The translations under genes and the position numbers were made by a program. From HGM10766 sp900757295 (GTDB lineage Bacteria > Bacillota_I > Bacilli_A > RF39 > UBA660), in assembly GCA_025992315.1 (NCBI GenBank), contig DAJPHG010000001.1:1116001-1180000 (forward strand): 64,000 bases of DNA, written 5' to 3'. Positions 7,756-17,087 of the stretch are shown here, one piece after another; within the stretch, counting starts at the first letter, position 1; every line of letters starts with the position of its first letter. The notes below the pieces were generated by a model. The model saw nothing but the letters and a program-made list of their open reading frames with translations, had not been told where the DNA came from and searched no databases.

Positions 7756-7832
7756 GGCGGTGTAGCTCAGCTGGCTAGAGCGTCCGGTTCATACCCGGAA
7801 GGTCGGGGGTTCGATCCCCTCCGCCGCTACCA
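7756..7832 (+). tRNA. tRNA-Met (CAT), elongator type
   Basis: A 77-nt cloverleaf including an encoded CCA. The anticodon stem TCCGG/CCGGA encloses a loop with CAT; the T loop is TTCGATC. The 5' end GGCGGTG and 3' CGCCGCT pair with a G-U at the end. The sequence closely resembles the Bacillus elongator tRNA-Met and lacks the initiator's C1-A72 mismatch. tRNA-Ile2 (modified CAT) cannot be excluded from sequence alone. Followed by its own terminator. Confidence 0.93.
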
Positions 7833-7845
7833 AATAGAATATTTT

Positions 7846-7873
7846 AACTAGTTTTAAGAAACTAGTTTTTTTA
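7846..7873 (+). terminator. tRNA-Met terminator
   Basis: AACTAGTTT / AAACTAGTT stem followed by a T-run. Confidence 0.8.
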
Positions 7874-7891
7874 TGTTTAAATAACAATTGT

Positions 7892-8431
7892 CTACAAACT
7901 TAAAGGCGTTCCTGTATTAACTACAAGATTACTAATTTTTTGAACAATGATTTTTGGATCCTCTTTCATTTGCTTTTCAATCCAATCTAAAACAATGGAT
8001 ACAAAAGCATATTTATAAAAATCAGTTATAAACTTAACATCATCTTCATTTAATTGAGGAGAAATACTTCTTATCTCATCATATATGATTGGATAAACTA
8101 ATCGATATAAATTTCTTCTTAATATTTCAATCGATACAGAATGATAAATATTAATAACAAAAATTTTCTCTTCTTCTATTATTTTAAAAATTGATAAGAA
8201 TTTCTCTTGCCAATTTTTAAAATCTTTTTTATCATTTAGAATTTTATCAACTTCTCTTATGCAAATCCATTCTGTTAAATCTTGAATATCTTGGAAATGA
8301 TAGTAAAATGTTTGTCTATTTATATCACAATTATTAGCAATATCATTGATTGTTATTTTATTAAATGGTTTTTCTTTTAGTAAGCTTTTAAATGAATAAG
8401 CTATTGCTTTCTTTGTAGTTAAACTGCTCAT
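7892..8431 (-). CDS. TetR/AcrR family transcriptional regulator
   Basis: 179 residues with an N-terminal TetR helix-turn-helix: ITINDIANNCDINRQTFYYHF at about residues 28-48 includes the conserved NxxTFYYHF recognition helix. The ligand-binding C-terminal domain resembles the DhaS-like group. It is immediately downstream of oleate hydratase, so regulation of that gene by a fatty acid is the natural inference. It also has its own excellent promoter, so it can be made independently. RBS GGTGAT precedes the ATG. Confidence 0.85.
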   Translation of the reverse strand: MSSLTTKKAIAYSFKSLLKEKPFNKITINDIANNCDINRQTFYYHFQDIQDLTEWICIREVDKILNDKKDFKNWQEKFLSIFKIIEEEKIFVINIYHSVSIEILRRNLYRLVYPIIYDEIRSISPQLNEDDVKFITDFYKYAFVSIVLDWIEKQMKEDPKIIVQKISNLVVNTGTPLSL

Positions 8432-8447
8432 TTATATCACCAGAAAC

Positions 8448-8476
8448 ATTATACTTTATCTCAAGTTTTTTGACAA
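8448..8476 (-). promoter_or_regulatory. Promoter of the tetR gene
   Basis: Minus strand TTGTCA (8476-8471), 17-nt spacer, TATAAT (8453-8448). Confidence 0.75.
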
Positions 8477-8481
8477 GCATT

Positions 8482-8507
8482 TAAAAATATGAGAATTATT
8501 CTCATAT
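8482..8507 (-). terminator. Palindrome and probable terminator after oleate hydratase
   Basis: ATATGAGAA-TTA-TTCTCATAT, perfect 9-bp arms, directly after the ohyA stop and followed on the minus strand by five T. It works as an intrinsic terminator, but because it lies only 11 bp upstream of the tetR -35 box it could equally be an autoregulatory TetR operator. Confidence 0.6.
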
Positions 8508-10301
8508 TTATTTAAATAAACCACTTTCTTTTAAAAGTATTTCTAAATCAGTATTTTTTGTTTTCTTTTTAATAATTTTTATCAATTGTTTTTCAGCAAA
8601 AGTTAAAGGAATTTCATCGACTGATTTTTTATCAATTGCATAATAGCAAGCTTTTAAAAGCTCTCTAACGTCATATTTACTTCCCCAAACTTCAGGAACA
8701 GCACGATCAACTTTTAATAAAGTATATACAGCTTCCATACCAGTACGAATTGAATATTCTGTAGTAAAAATTGTATCTCTTGGTGTTTCTGCAAATTGTC
8801 CTATGAATGCAAAGTTTATAGCATTTTTAGGAACTACTAATGGTCTATCGCTTTCTTTTCTAGGTTGAAAGAAAGCATTTATATAAGGCATAAAACATGT
8901 TGTCGTGTTACATTTATTTTCAGCATAGTCTTTAATTTTATCTTGAGGGATACCAATGTGATATAACCATTCTTCACAAACTTCTTTACCACTACATTCT
9001 CTCATTGGCTTTTCAACAAAATTACCATTTTTATTTGTATTTAAAGCATATAACCAAATTAATACCGTGTCTTTATCTTGAGATTTAAATTGTGGTTGAC
9101 GATTAATAGTCCAAGATAAATACCAATTATTCATACTATCTTTTACAGTAACTATACCACCAGTTGTTACTTTTCCATCTCTTGGATCTCTTTTACAAAT
9201 ATTAATAATATGTTTAATAATGTCTTCATCTTTAGTTTCTACAGTAGCACTCATCCAGTTAGTTGCTTCTACATCATTACAGAAGTTGTCAGGATTTCCA
9301 TATTCATTATCTTCTGCTTGTTTTGCAATATTTTTCCACATATCCCAAGACTCACCGTAACCATTTTTAACTTTTGATAAATCAGGAGCATTGTTTTGAT
9401 CACCATAACATGATGTATCAGTACAACAACCGTTAGTAATAAATACCAAATCGTTTTCTGTTAGTTTAATAGTTTCTTCTTTATTACCTTTAACATATAT
9501 AATTTGTTGAGCAACTTTTTTATTTTTACTAGATTTAATTATTACATTTTTTACATCTATACCATAATCAATAACTACATTATGTTTAGTTAAATAATTA
9601 GTTAATGGTAAAATCATTGATTCATATTGATTATATTTTGTAAATCTTAAAGCTGAAAAATCAGGTAATCCATCTATATGGTGAACATATCTACATAAAT
9701 AACGTTTCATTTCTAAAGCTGAAGACCATTTTTGAAACGCAAACATAGTTTGCCAATATAACCAAAAGTTAGTATTCCAAAATGACTCAGGAAGTACATC
9801 AGATATTTTCTTATCTTCTAAATCTTTTTCAGGTGTCATAAATAGTTTTGATAAAGCTAAAGCTGAATCCTTATCTAAGTTAAACATTTTATCAGTATGA
9901 GCATCCTGTCCTTGATTTATAGAAGCTCGACATAATGAATAGTTTGGATCATGTTTGTTTAACCAATAATATTCATCTAAAACAGAAACGTTAGGTGTTT
10001 CTATTGAAGGAACATCTCTAAAAATATCCCACATACATTCAAAATGGTTGTCCATTTCACGGCCACCACGCATATAAAAACCTTTTGTAATATCTTTTTT
10101 GCCATCGCATGAGCCACCGGCTAATTCTAATTTTTCTAACAAATGAATATTTTCACCTTTCATTTGTCCATCTCTTAATAAATAAAAAGCAGCAGACAAA
10201 CCAGCTAATCCTGTTCCGATAATATAAGCCTTTTTATTATCAACTCCTTCAGGTTTTTCTGGCTTTGCAAATGCTTCATAATTCCCAGATCCGTAATACA
10301 T
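8508..10301 (-). CDS. ohyA: Oleate hydratase (FAD-dependent fatty-acid hydratase)
   Basis: A 597-residue oleate hydratase (formerly myosin-cross-reactive antigen) that adds water to the cis-9 double bond of oleate to give 10-hydroxystearate, using FAD as a structural cofactor. MYYGSGNYEAFA is the family N-terminus; the dinucleotide motif IIGTGLAGLSAAF begins near residue 27; GGREMDNHFECMWDIF is the conserved active-site region. Full length and intact. The likely role is detoxification of host unsaturated fatty acids in the gut. A TetR regulator lies directly downstream. The start has AGGAGGAATTTAAT just before the ATG. Confidence 0.96.
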   Translation of the reverse strand: MYYGSGNYEAFAKPEKPEGVDNKKAYIIGTGLAGLSAAFYLLRDGQMKGENIHLLEKLELAGGSCDGKKDITKGFYMRGGREMDNHFECMWDIFRDVPSIETPNVSVLDEYYWLNKHDPNYSLCRASINQGQDAHTDKMFNLDKDSALALSKLFMTPEKDLEDKKISDVLPESFWNTNFWLYWQTMFAFQKWSSALEMKRYLCRYVHHIDGLPDFSALRFTKYNQYESMILPLTNYLTKHNVVIDYGIDVKNVIIKSSKNKKVAQQIIYVKGNKEETIKLTENDLVFITNGCCTDTSCYGDQNNAPDLSKVKNGYGESWDMWKNIAKQAEDNEYGNPDNFCNDVEATNWMSATVETKDEDIIKHIINICKRDPRDGKVTTGGIVTVKDSMNNWYLSWTINRQPQFKSQDKDTVLIWLYALNTNKNGNFVEKPMRECSGKEVCEEWLYHIGIPQDKIKDYAENKCNTTTCFMPYINAFFQPRKESDRPLVVPKNAINFAFIGQFAETPRDTIFTTEYSIRTGMEAVYTLLKVDRAVPEVWGSKYDVRELLKACYYAIDKKSVDEIPLTFAEKQLIKIIKKKTKNTDLEILLKESGLFK

Positions 10302-10333
10302 ATTAAATTCCTCCTTCTATGTTTACTCCTTGA

Positions 10334-10361
10334 ATTATACTATTCCTTTACTTTATTACAA
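10334..10361 (-). promoter_or_regulatory. Promoter of oleate hydratase
   Basis: Minus strand TTGTAA (10361-10356), 16-nt spacer, TATAAT (10339-10334). Confidence 0.7.
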
Positions 10362-10372
10362 TATATAATTCT

Positions 10373-10400
10373 GGATGAATGTTTTATATTTAGATCATCC
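10373..10400. promoter_or_regulatory. Inverted repeat upstream of the ohyA promoter
   Basis: GGATGA, 16-nt centre, TCATCC, about 12 bp upstream of the -35 box. A candidate regulator-binding site; the spacing is wide for TetR, so this is weak. Confidence 0.3.
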
Positions 10401-10442
10401 TTTTAAAATGCATAATATTTATACATATTAAATATTTTGTAC

Positions 10443-10469
10443 AAAAAAAACATTGCTTATACAGCAATG
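10443..10469 (-). terminator. Terminator of the 10470 gene
   Basis: ACATTGCT / AGCAATGT stem with GTATA loop followed by eight T on the minus strand. Confidence 0.8.
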
Positions 10470-10826
10470 TTAAATCCATCTTGAAATATAAATTTTTCTA
10501 GTTACGCCTTCTTGATATCTTCTAAAAATCTTAATTATACTATCAATAAAAACTTTTAAAACATTATCCACATTTTTTCTAATTTTAATTTGTAGCAATT
10601 CATTTTTCATTTCTTTTCGGAAAATATAATCATCTATATATTTATTAATTATAATATCTACACTCTTTGCTCTATTACATTCTTCTGCATTCATAATATC
10701 TATACTGCAGATATATTTTCGATAATAATTAACTAGTTGTTCACTAATATAATCACTTTTTAAAAATTCAAAGTTAATAATTTTATTATAATTTGGACAA
10801 TATGTAAGTATATTATTTTTGTTCAT
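10470..10826 (-). CDS. Small protein of unknown function
   Basis: 118 residues, no signal peptide or membrane helix. It starts MNKNNILTYCPNYNKIINFE and ends with a basic segment IKIFRRYQEGVTRKI. Three cysteines and a helical, charged middle are visible, but no family that I recognise. It is transcribed alone, with a strong terminator, between oleate hydratase and rseP. Confidence 0.5.
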   Translation of the reverse strand: MNKNNILTYCPNYNKIINFEFLKSDYISEQLVNYYRKYICSIDIMNAEECNRAKSVDIIINKYIDDYIFRKEMKNELLQIKIRKNVDNVLKVFIDSIIKIFRRYQEGVTRKIYISRWI

Positions 10827-10867
10827 TTCAGCTGCTCCCTACTATCATATTCTAAGTAAATTATAGT

Positions 10868-10896
10868 AAAAAAAAATTGTTTTGTCAAAACAATTT
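10868..10896 (-). terminator. Terminator of the cdsA-rseP operon
   Basis: AAATTGTTTT-GAC-AAAACAATTT followed by a T-run, overlapping the rseP stop. Confidence 0.8.
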
Positions 10897-11931
10897 TATA
10901 ATATCTTGCAAGGTTATATAGACCATTAAAAGCATTAGCAAAATAAAGCCAACAGTATGAAACATATTTTCAACTTTTGCATTTACTGGACTGCCTTTTA
11001 TTTTTTCAATAATTAAGAATAATATTCTTCCTCCATCAAAAGCTGGGAAAGGTAAAACATTTATAAATCCTAAATTGATACTTAAGAATGCAATTAAATA
11101 AATGATTTGTTGTATTCCTGCAGTAATACTTTGACCAACTACTCCATAGATTCCAACAGGTCCTGATAAAGCATTAATTCCTAAATGACCAGTAAATAGA
11201 TTAACAATTACAACTGCCATAGAATTTATTACAGAGCCAAATTTCAATACTGAATATTTTATTGCTGGAATAAAGCCATATTCTTTTTTAGTATCTACTT
11301 GTATTCCAAATACTTTTCTTTCTTGATTATCAACTGTTTCTTTTTTAGGTTTAACTTTATATTCTTTTATATCTCCATTTACTTTTTTTACTTTAAATGT
11401 ATAATAATCATTTTTAGTTTTTAAATTTAATAATATTTGAGCTTTGTCCCAAGTTCTTACTTTTTTATTATTAATAGCAAGTATTGTATCGCCTTTTTCT
11501 ATACCAGCTTGAGCAATAGGATAACCTTTTGCAACTTCCCCAACAACTGGCTTAAGTGCAGAAGAACCCCATATTAATGCTGAAACAAATAATAAAACAA
11601 ATGCAAGTAAAAAATTAAATGTAACTCCTGCAACTAAGATTAAGAATCTTTGAAATCCTGTTTTATTGCACATGAATTTATCTTTTGGTATTTCTTTATC
11701 ATCTTCAGATACTTCACCAGCCATTTGAACATATCCACCTATTGGTAAAGCACGTATTGAATATTGAATATTATCTTTGCCAATTTTTTTTAAAATAATT
11801 GGACCCATACCGATTGAAAATTCATAAATATGTACTCCGCTTTTTTTAGCAAATATAAAATGGCCAAATTCATGAATTAAAACTAGTAAACCTAAAATGA
11901 ATATTAAAACTAATAATGTAATAAACCACAT
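10885..11931 (-). CDS. rseP: Site-2 intramembrane metalloprotease RseP/RasP
   Basis: 348 residues. HEFGH at residues 20-24 in the first membrane helix is the zinc-binding catalytic motif; a PDZ domain spans roughly residues 130-200 (IEKGDTILAINNKKV); INVLPFPAFDGGRILF near residue 292 provides the third zinc ligand. RasP cleaves anti-sigma factors and remnant signal peptides in the membrane. It follows cdsA by 11 bp, as in Bacillus (cdsA-dxr-rasP), but dxr is missing between them, so isoprenoid genes lie elsewhere or the pathway differs. Confidence 0.95.
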   Translation of the reverse strand: MWFITLLVLIFILGLLVLIHEFGHFIFAKKSGVHIYEFSIGMGPIILKKIGKDNIQYSIRALPIGGYVQMAGEVSEDDKEIPKDKFMCNKTGFQRFLILVAGVTFNFLLAFVLLFVSALIWGSSALKPVVGEVAKGYPIAQAGIEKGDTILAINNKKVRTWDKAQILLNLKTKNDYYTFKVKKVNGDIKEYKVKPKKETVDNQERKVFGIQVDTKKEYGFIPAIKYSVLKFGSVINSMAVVIVNLFTGHLGINALSGPVGIYGVVGQSITAGIQQIIYLIAFLSINLGFINVLPFPAFDGGRILFLIIEKIKGSPVNAKVENMFHTVGFILLMLLMVYITLQDIIKLF

Positions 11932-11942
11932 ATTATCATCTC

Positions 11943-12743
11943 CTAAATATAAATAAATATTATTAAATAAGTTATAACTACAAATATTAGACTATCAAAC
12001 CTATCTAATACTCCACCATGTCCTGGAATCAAGTTAGAGAAATCTTTAATTTTAGCTTCTCTTTTAATTTTACTGAATACTAAATCTCCAATTTGGCCCA
12101 TTACAGATAGTAGCAAAACAACTAATATTATTTTTAGTATTCCAACTTGAGGATTTAAAATGTTTATATAAAACATGACAGCTACAAATGTTCCAACAAT
12201 GCAACCACAGATACTTCCTTCCCAAGTTTTATTAGGAGAAACACTTGGAATTAATTTATGTTTACCTATTAATTTACCAAATATTAATGCAAATGCATCA
12301 TTTAACGTAGTAATCAGTAGTAAAAATACTAAATATAAAACATTGTAATTAACTAACACAATTAGTGAGTTAAAAAATATTCCTAAAACTAATGTCCATC
12401 CCATTAAATAAAAGGCATCTTTAGTTGTATATCTATTTGTATCTTTAAAAAAGATAGTTGGTATAAGTAAAGTTAAACTTATTAAACCTAAAGCTTTATA
12501 TGACAATCCTAAATTTAATAAATAATCATTATGAGATAAGAATATTAATAATAATAAACATCCTATTCCAACTACTTTAATTAAGCTAGGTAAATCTTTT
12601 TCTTTTTTTCTTAAATCTATTACTTCTTTAAAAGCTAGAGCACTTACTATTCCAACTGTAATACTAAATGGTATTCCTCCTATTATTATTAATGGAACAA
12701 AGATTGCAATTAATACTATTGCACTTATAATTCTTGTTTTCAT
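11943..12743 (-). CDS. cdsA: Phosphatidate cytidylyltransferase
   Basis: 266 residues with eight or so hydrophobic segments. Converts phosphatidate and CTP to CDP-diacylglycerol for phospholipid synthesis. The family signature SPNKTWEGSICGCIVGT and the C-terminal KDFSNLIPGHGGVLDRFDSL are both intact. The ATG at 12743 is chosen because the upstream in-frame TTG at 12755 lies inside the GGAGG ribosome site. Co-transcribed with rseP. Confidence 0.95.
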   Translation of the reverse strand: MKTRIISAIVLIAIFVPLIIIGGIPFSITVGIVSALAFKEVIDLRKKEKDLPSLIKVVGIGCLLLLIFLSHNDYLLNLGLSYKALGLISLTLLIPTIFFKDTNRYTTKDAFYLMGWTLVLGIFFNSLIVLVNYNVLYLVFLLLITTLNDAFALIFGKLIGKHKLIPSVSPNKTWEGSICGCIVGTFVAVMFYINILNPQVGILKIILVVLLLSVMGQIGDLVFSKIKREAKIKDFSNLIPGHGGVLDRFDSLIFVVITYLIIFIYI

Positions 12744-12817
12744 TATTTCCTCCAACCTATCTTCTATTAAAAGTATACTCTTGATAGTAAAAAAAAGTCA
12801 AATAAAATGTACTATAT

Positions 12818-13345
12818 TTACATTGATACAAAAATAGCAAATCTTTCTTTTAACGGTCCTAAACTAAAATTCTTTTTACTAGAATCAATAAACCTTTTGT
12901 AATTTATTTTTCTATTGTAATAAATTTTATCACTATCTTTTACATAATTATTTAAAGATTCTTTAGACAATTTATAGGGATCAAATGCTAAAATATACTT
13001 TGTATTATAGTTAGTAATTAGAATATAATGTCCATCTTCCAAATAAGTACGTAGTATCACTACTCCATTATTATTTAAACATTTAATTATATTTACAAGA
13101 TTAACTTCATTCTGCTCCTTTATCTCAAATTTTGTTTTTGATAGATTATTATTTAAAAAGTTAATAATTTTTTTAATAGAATTTTTACTAGTTCCATCAT
13201 TATCTAAATCTAAAGAGAAATTCCAAATATATTTTAAAATATTTACATCTATCTCTTCTCTTTTATAGAAATATATTAATGAATTTATAATACATATTGG
13301 TACACAATCAAATTCTGTAATTTGATATAATAATTTATTTTTCAT
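12818..13345 (-). CDS. C39-like papain-fold cysteine peptidase domain protein
   Basis: About 175 residues. The N-terminal QITEFDCVPICIINSLIYF has the cysteine and helix of C39 peptidases, EDGHYILITNYN supplies the histidine and FDPY the aspartate, in the correct order and spacing for a C39 or C39-like fold. There is no ABC transporter attached or adjacent, so it is not a complete bacteriocin exporter. It could be a stand-alone peptidase. The ATG at 13345 follows an AGTGAT ribosome-like site; a GTG at 13354 is possible. Activity is unproven. Confidence 0.55.
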   Translation of the reverse strand: MKNKLLYQITEFDCVPICIINSLIYFYKREEIDVNILKYIWNFSLDLDNDGTSKNSIKKIINFLNNNLSKTKFEIKEQNEVNLVNIIKCLNNNGVVILRTYLEDGHYILITNYNTKYILAFDPYKLSKESLNNYVKDSDKIYYNRKINYKRFIDSSKKNFSLGPLKERFAIFVSM

Positions 13346-13424
13346 AAATATCACTATTATATTTTATGTTTGATATATATTCTTAAATATTTAATCTCAC
13401 TAAAAAAGCTAACAAATGTTAACT

Positions 13425-14786
13425 TTATTGTTTTTCTTCATATTCTGCTGTGATATATCCTCTAAATTCTTTGTTTTTGTCTACATTTTGTTCACTGTTT
13501 GTTCCTTCAAATACAAAAGATACTGTAAATGATTGAATTGTTTTAGCTGGAATTGTTATATTTTCAATAATAGTTGTATTATTTTTTGGCATTTCTGTAT
13601 AATCGATATTTGTCCCTGTATCACTTGACACTAATTTATATTTTAAATTATTAGTTTTAAATTCATTTTTACTAATTTTCCATACCAATCTATAAGTTAA
13701 TGATCTCTTTGAAGTATTTTCTATAGTAAAGTAACGATCTGGAAGTGGTGTTGCATTTTCCATATCATTAGGTAATACATTATTTATAGCTGAGTAATTA
13801 CCAATATATGTGATTATTAAATCTTTTTCAGTAATTACAGTTGAAGGTTCTCCAGTCACTCCAGATGGTCCGCTTGGTTTAATTGTGGTATTGTTATTAT
13901 TTGAATTATTATTGTTAGTATTAGAACTATTATTATTATTATTATTATTTGAATTAGAAGTATTATTCTGATTATTATTTTGTTTATCATCTTTGTTGCT
14001 GCAATATAGGTCACAAACACCATCATTATTTGTATCACAGTTTAAATCACATTTTTTATCTCCATCGGCATCGATATTTAAATCTGGTTTGCCATCTCCA
14101 TCTGTATCTATATCTAAGTCAGGTTTACCGTCGCCATCAATATCGATATTAATATCAGGCCAGCCATCATTATTTGTATCACAATTAACTGTACAGCTGT
14201 TTCCTTTATTTACTAAATTAAAGTTTGGCTTTCCTGTTTTATTTTTATCAAGATTAAATATTGGTTGACGATTACCTTTGTAATCCACATTTAAATCTGG
14301 TTTGCCATCATTATTTGTATCTATATTAACATCAGGGTTACCATCTCCATCTGTATCTATATTTAAATCTGGTATTCCATCACCATCAATGTCAATGTTT
14401 AGTTGTAAGTTATTATTTTGATCTTTCAAATTTAGTTTATGTAAAGTATATAATGATGCACCACCGGCACTCAATGCAAATGCTAAAATAAATAATATTA
14501 TAATCAAGAACATTTTTTTATTTTTAAATTTAAAAATTAATTTATTACTCTTTTTTTGTACTATTAATTTTTTGGGCAATTTTATATAATCATTATTATT
14601 TTGGTTTGCTAACTCTATACAGCTTAAAATCCAAGAATTTAAAATCTCTGTAGATGGGTATGCTGAAGATAAAATATCATTTATAATATTGATTTGTTCA
14701 TCAGATGTTTTATTTTTAAACTTCAACAGATCTATTTCTTCTGTTGCAAAATGTTTATTAACATTAATATGATTTTCTTTATTCAT
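13425..14786 (-). CDS. Membrane-anchored surface protein with DxDGDGxPD calcium-type repeats and a TasA-like C-terminal domain
   Basis: 453 residues. A cytoplasmic N-terminal part of about 90 residues, one membrane helix (FLIIILFILAFALSAGGASL), then about ten thrombospondin type 3-like repeats of the form IDIDGDGKPDLNIDTDGDG, whose aspartates bind calcium in known proteins. Next comes an Asn/Ser-rich linker and a C-terminal beta-sandwich (FTIENTSKRSLTYRL ... TIPAKTIQSFTVSFVFEG) that resembles the TasA/camelysin-like domain of the four large paralogs in this window. The ATG at 14786 follows AGCAGGA; the upstream TTG is too close to that site. A surface adhesin or matrix protein is inferred. 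Confidence 0.65.
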   Translation of the reverse strand: MNKENHINVNKHFATEEIDLLKFKNKTSDEQINIINDILSSAYPSTEILNSWILSCIELANQNNNDYIKLPKKLIVQKKSNKLIFKFKNKKMFLIIILFILAFALSAGGASLYTLHKLNLKDQNNNLQLNIDIDGDGIPDLNIDTDGDGNPDVNIDTNNDGKPDLNVDYKGNRQPIFNLDKNKTGKPNFNLVNKGNSCTVNCDTNNDGWPDINIDIDGDGKPDLDIDTDGDGKPDLNIDADGDKKCDLNCDTNNDGVCDLYCSNKDDKQNNNQNNTSNSNNNNNNNSSNTNNNNSNNNNTTIKPSGPSGVTGEPSTVITEKDLIITYIGNYSAINNVLPNDMENATPLPDRYFTIENTSKRSLTYRLVWKISKNEFKTNNLKYKLVSSDTGTNIDYTEMPKNNTTIIENITIPAKTIQSFTVSFVFEGTNSEQNVDKNKEFRGYITAEYEEKQ

Positions 14787-14868
14787 TTTGATTCCTGCTT
14801 TCAATTATTCTATATTTAATATAACAAAGTAAGAACTATTTTTCAATAATTAAAAAGAATATAAATAC

Positions 14869-16392
14869 TTATATCCTTTGAAATAAAGCTTCCGGTTTTT
14901 CTAATAATTCTGTTTTATTCATTCCATCAAAACTATTTAATGATTCAATACTTTTTTCGTCTGTATTTAATTGATTAAATATTTTTTCAGCTGTATCAGG
15001 CATGAATGGTTGTAATAAAACAGCAGCAAATCTTATTGATTCTAAAAGATTATATAAGACAGTCCCTAATCTAGGTTTATTACTTTCTTCTTTTGCTAGA
15101 ATCCAAGGTGTAGTTTCATCAATATATTTATTACATTTGCGCAATACTTCAAATATATCATCAATTGCTGCTCCTATTTTTAACATATTCATATTCTGAT
15201 CAACTTTATCTTTTAAAGTCATTACTTCTTTAATTAATTCATTATCTAAATCATTTAAATCTTTTTGACTTGGAACTTGTCCATCAAAATATTTATGAAC
15301 CATTGAAATGGTACGATTTACTAAATTACCTAATATATTAGCTAAGTCACTATTGTTTCTTTGTACTATTAAATCTTCTGTAATACTTCCATCTTGAGCG
15401 AAAGGAATTTCATGTAAAACATAATATCTAATAATATCTACTCCATATTTATCTACTAAATCATCTGCGTATAAAATATTACCTTTGCTTTTACTCATTT
15501 TATCATTTCCAAATAATAACCATGGATGACCAAAAACTTGTTTTGGTAATGGTAAATTTAAAGCCATTAAAATAATTGGCCAATAAATAGTATGAAAGCG
15601 AATGATATCTTTTCCCACTAAGTGAAGATCAGCAGGCCATAATTTGTTAAACTCATCACTTTGAGCATCAACATCATAACCAATATTAGTTATATAATTT
15701 GATAAGGCATCTATCCAAACATATATAACGTGTTTATCATCGAATGAAACAGGAACTCCCCATTTAAAAGATGTTCTAGAAACACATAAATCTTGTAAAC
15801 CAGGTTTTAAAAAATTATTTATCATTTCATTTTTTCTTGCTTCTGGTTGAATAAAATCAGGATGCTCATTAATATATTTAATTAATTTATCTTGATATTT
15901 AGACATCTTAAAAAAATACGCTTCTTCTTTAGTTTCATGAACTTGTCTTTTACAATCAGGACATAAATGATCTACAGCCTGTGTTTCTGTCCAAAATGAT
16001 TCACATGGAGTACAATATAAGCCTTTATATTCTCCTTTATAAATATCACCTTGATCATATAATTTTTTAAATATATGTTGTACTACTTCTTCATGATGTT
16101 TATCTGTTGTACGAACAAATCTATCATATGAGGTATTCATAATATCCCAAACATCTTTTATTTCTTTTGCTACATTATCAACAAACTCTTGAGGTGTAAT
16201 ACCAGCTTCTTTTGCTTTTATTTCAATTTTTTCTCCATGCTCATCAGTTCCAGTTTGGAAATATACATCATATCCACATAATCTTTTATATCTAGCAATT
16301 GCATCAGCTAAAACTATTTCATAAGTATTACCAATGTGTGGTTTACCAGATGTATATGCTATTGCAGTAGATATATAATATTTTTCTTTCAT
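14869..16392 (-). CDS. metG: Methionyl-tRNA synthetase
   Basis: 507 residues, class I synthetase. HIGN at residues 19-22 and KMSKS near residue 300 are the ATP-binding motifs; a zinc knuckle is formed by CTPCESFW and CPDCKRQ around residues 127-150. The anticodon-binding helical domain ends the protein, and the C-terminal EMAP/Trbp111 tRNA-binding domain found in Bacillus MetRS (about 660 residues) is absent. No T-box lies in the short upstream gap. Confidence 0.97.
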   Translation of the reverse strand: MKEKYYISTAIAYTSGKPHIGNTYEIVLADAIARYKRLCGYDVYFQTGTDEHGEKIEIKAKEAGITPQEFVDNVAKEIKDVWDIMNTSYDRFVRTTDKHHEEVVQHIFKKLYDQGDIYKGEYKGLYCTPCESFWTETQAVDHLCPDCKRQVHETKEEAYFFKMSKYQDKLIKYINEHPDFIQPEARKNEMINNFLKPGLQDLCVSRTSFKWGVPVSFDDKHVIYVWIDALSNYITNIGYDVDAQSDEFNKLWPADLHLVGKDIIRFHTIYWPIILMALNLPLPKQVFGHPWLLFGNDKMSKSKGNILYADDLVDKYGVDIIRYYVLHEIPFAQDGSITEDLIVQRNNSDLANILGNLVNRTISMVHKYFDGQVPSQKDLNDLDNELIKEVMTLKDKVDQNMNMLKIGAAIDDIFEVLRKCNKYIDETTPWILAKEESNKPRLGTVLYNLLESIRFAAVLLQPFMPDTAEKIFNQLNTDEKSIESLNSFDGMNKTELLEKPEALFQRI

Positions 16393-16447
16393 AATATCAT
16401 TACTTCCTTTCTCTAAGATAGATTATAGCATTTTATTAGTTAAATAT

Positions 16448-16969
16448 CTATTTATTTGTATTTTCGTAATAACTTCTTTCCTTTAATTTATTAAATAAAT
16501 CTTCTAATTCTTCTATATCATCTTCATTTAATATCAAATCTAATTCATATAATAAGTCATTTAAGCTGCCATAACGTTCATAATTTATTCCATATGTTTC
16601 TAAAATAGTTATTTCTTGAGAAGTTAATAATAAGTTGTTTTTAGTTCTTTTTAATAGATCAAATTTAATACAATCTAAATTATTATTTAAATTTATTAAT
16701 CTATCATTCATATTTTCATTATATTTATATAATTCAATATTTGTTTTCGCATTGTAATTATTCAGTGATAAAATTATTTTATTCTGATAATACAAAAATA
16801 GTTTTTCTAAATCACTAAATTCTTTTGCTTTATTATCTATTCTAAAACTATTATTATTTTCAATGATTATTAAAGGATAATAATTAGAATTATTTAATAT
16901 AAAATAATATAATAAATTATGGTTAGAATTTTTTAAATATTCTTCAAGTAAATTATAAGTCTTAAACAT
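16448..16969 (-). CDS. Protein of unknown function upstream of metG
   Basis: About 173 residues, soluble, Asn/Leu-rich and helical, starting MFKTYNLLEEYLKNSN and ending with an acidic stretch LILNEDDIEELEDLFNKLK. No recognisable motif. The ATG at 16969 is preferred over the GTG at 16978, which lies within the AGGTGAT ribosome site. It lies about 55 bp before metG and may be co-transcribed with it. Confidence 0.5.
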   Translation of the reverse strand: MFKTYNLLEEYLKNSNHNLLYYFILNNSNYYPLIIIENNNSFRIDNKAKEFSDLEKLFLYYQNKIILSLNNYNAKTNIELYKYNENMNDRLINLNNNLDCIKFDLLKRTKNNLLLTSQEITILETYGINYERYGSLNDLLYELDLILNEDDIEELEDLFNKLKERSYYENTNK

Positions 16970-17087
16970 TAAAATCACCTTTATTATTATATTTCAAATA
17001 TTATATGTGTCAAGTTAATGTCATAAATATAAGATATTGATTGTATATAATCAATAATATTTTATAATTTAGTAAAGGGATGATTTT

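Noticed and set aside
13856..14038. Asn/Ile repeat tract as a possible microsatellite switch
   Set aside because: The ATT/AAT-rich repeat encodes an Asn-rich linker in frame; changes of three bases would not alter the frame, and no read data are available to show instability.
13993..14268. Plus-strand open frame of 91 codons opposite the calcium-type repeats
   Set aside because: It is a shadow of the repetitive DxDGDG region, with low-complexity Ser/Pro/Phe composition and no ribosome site.
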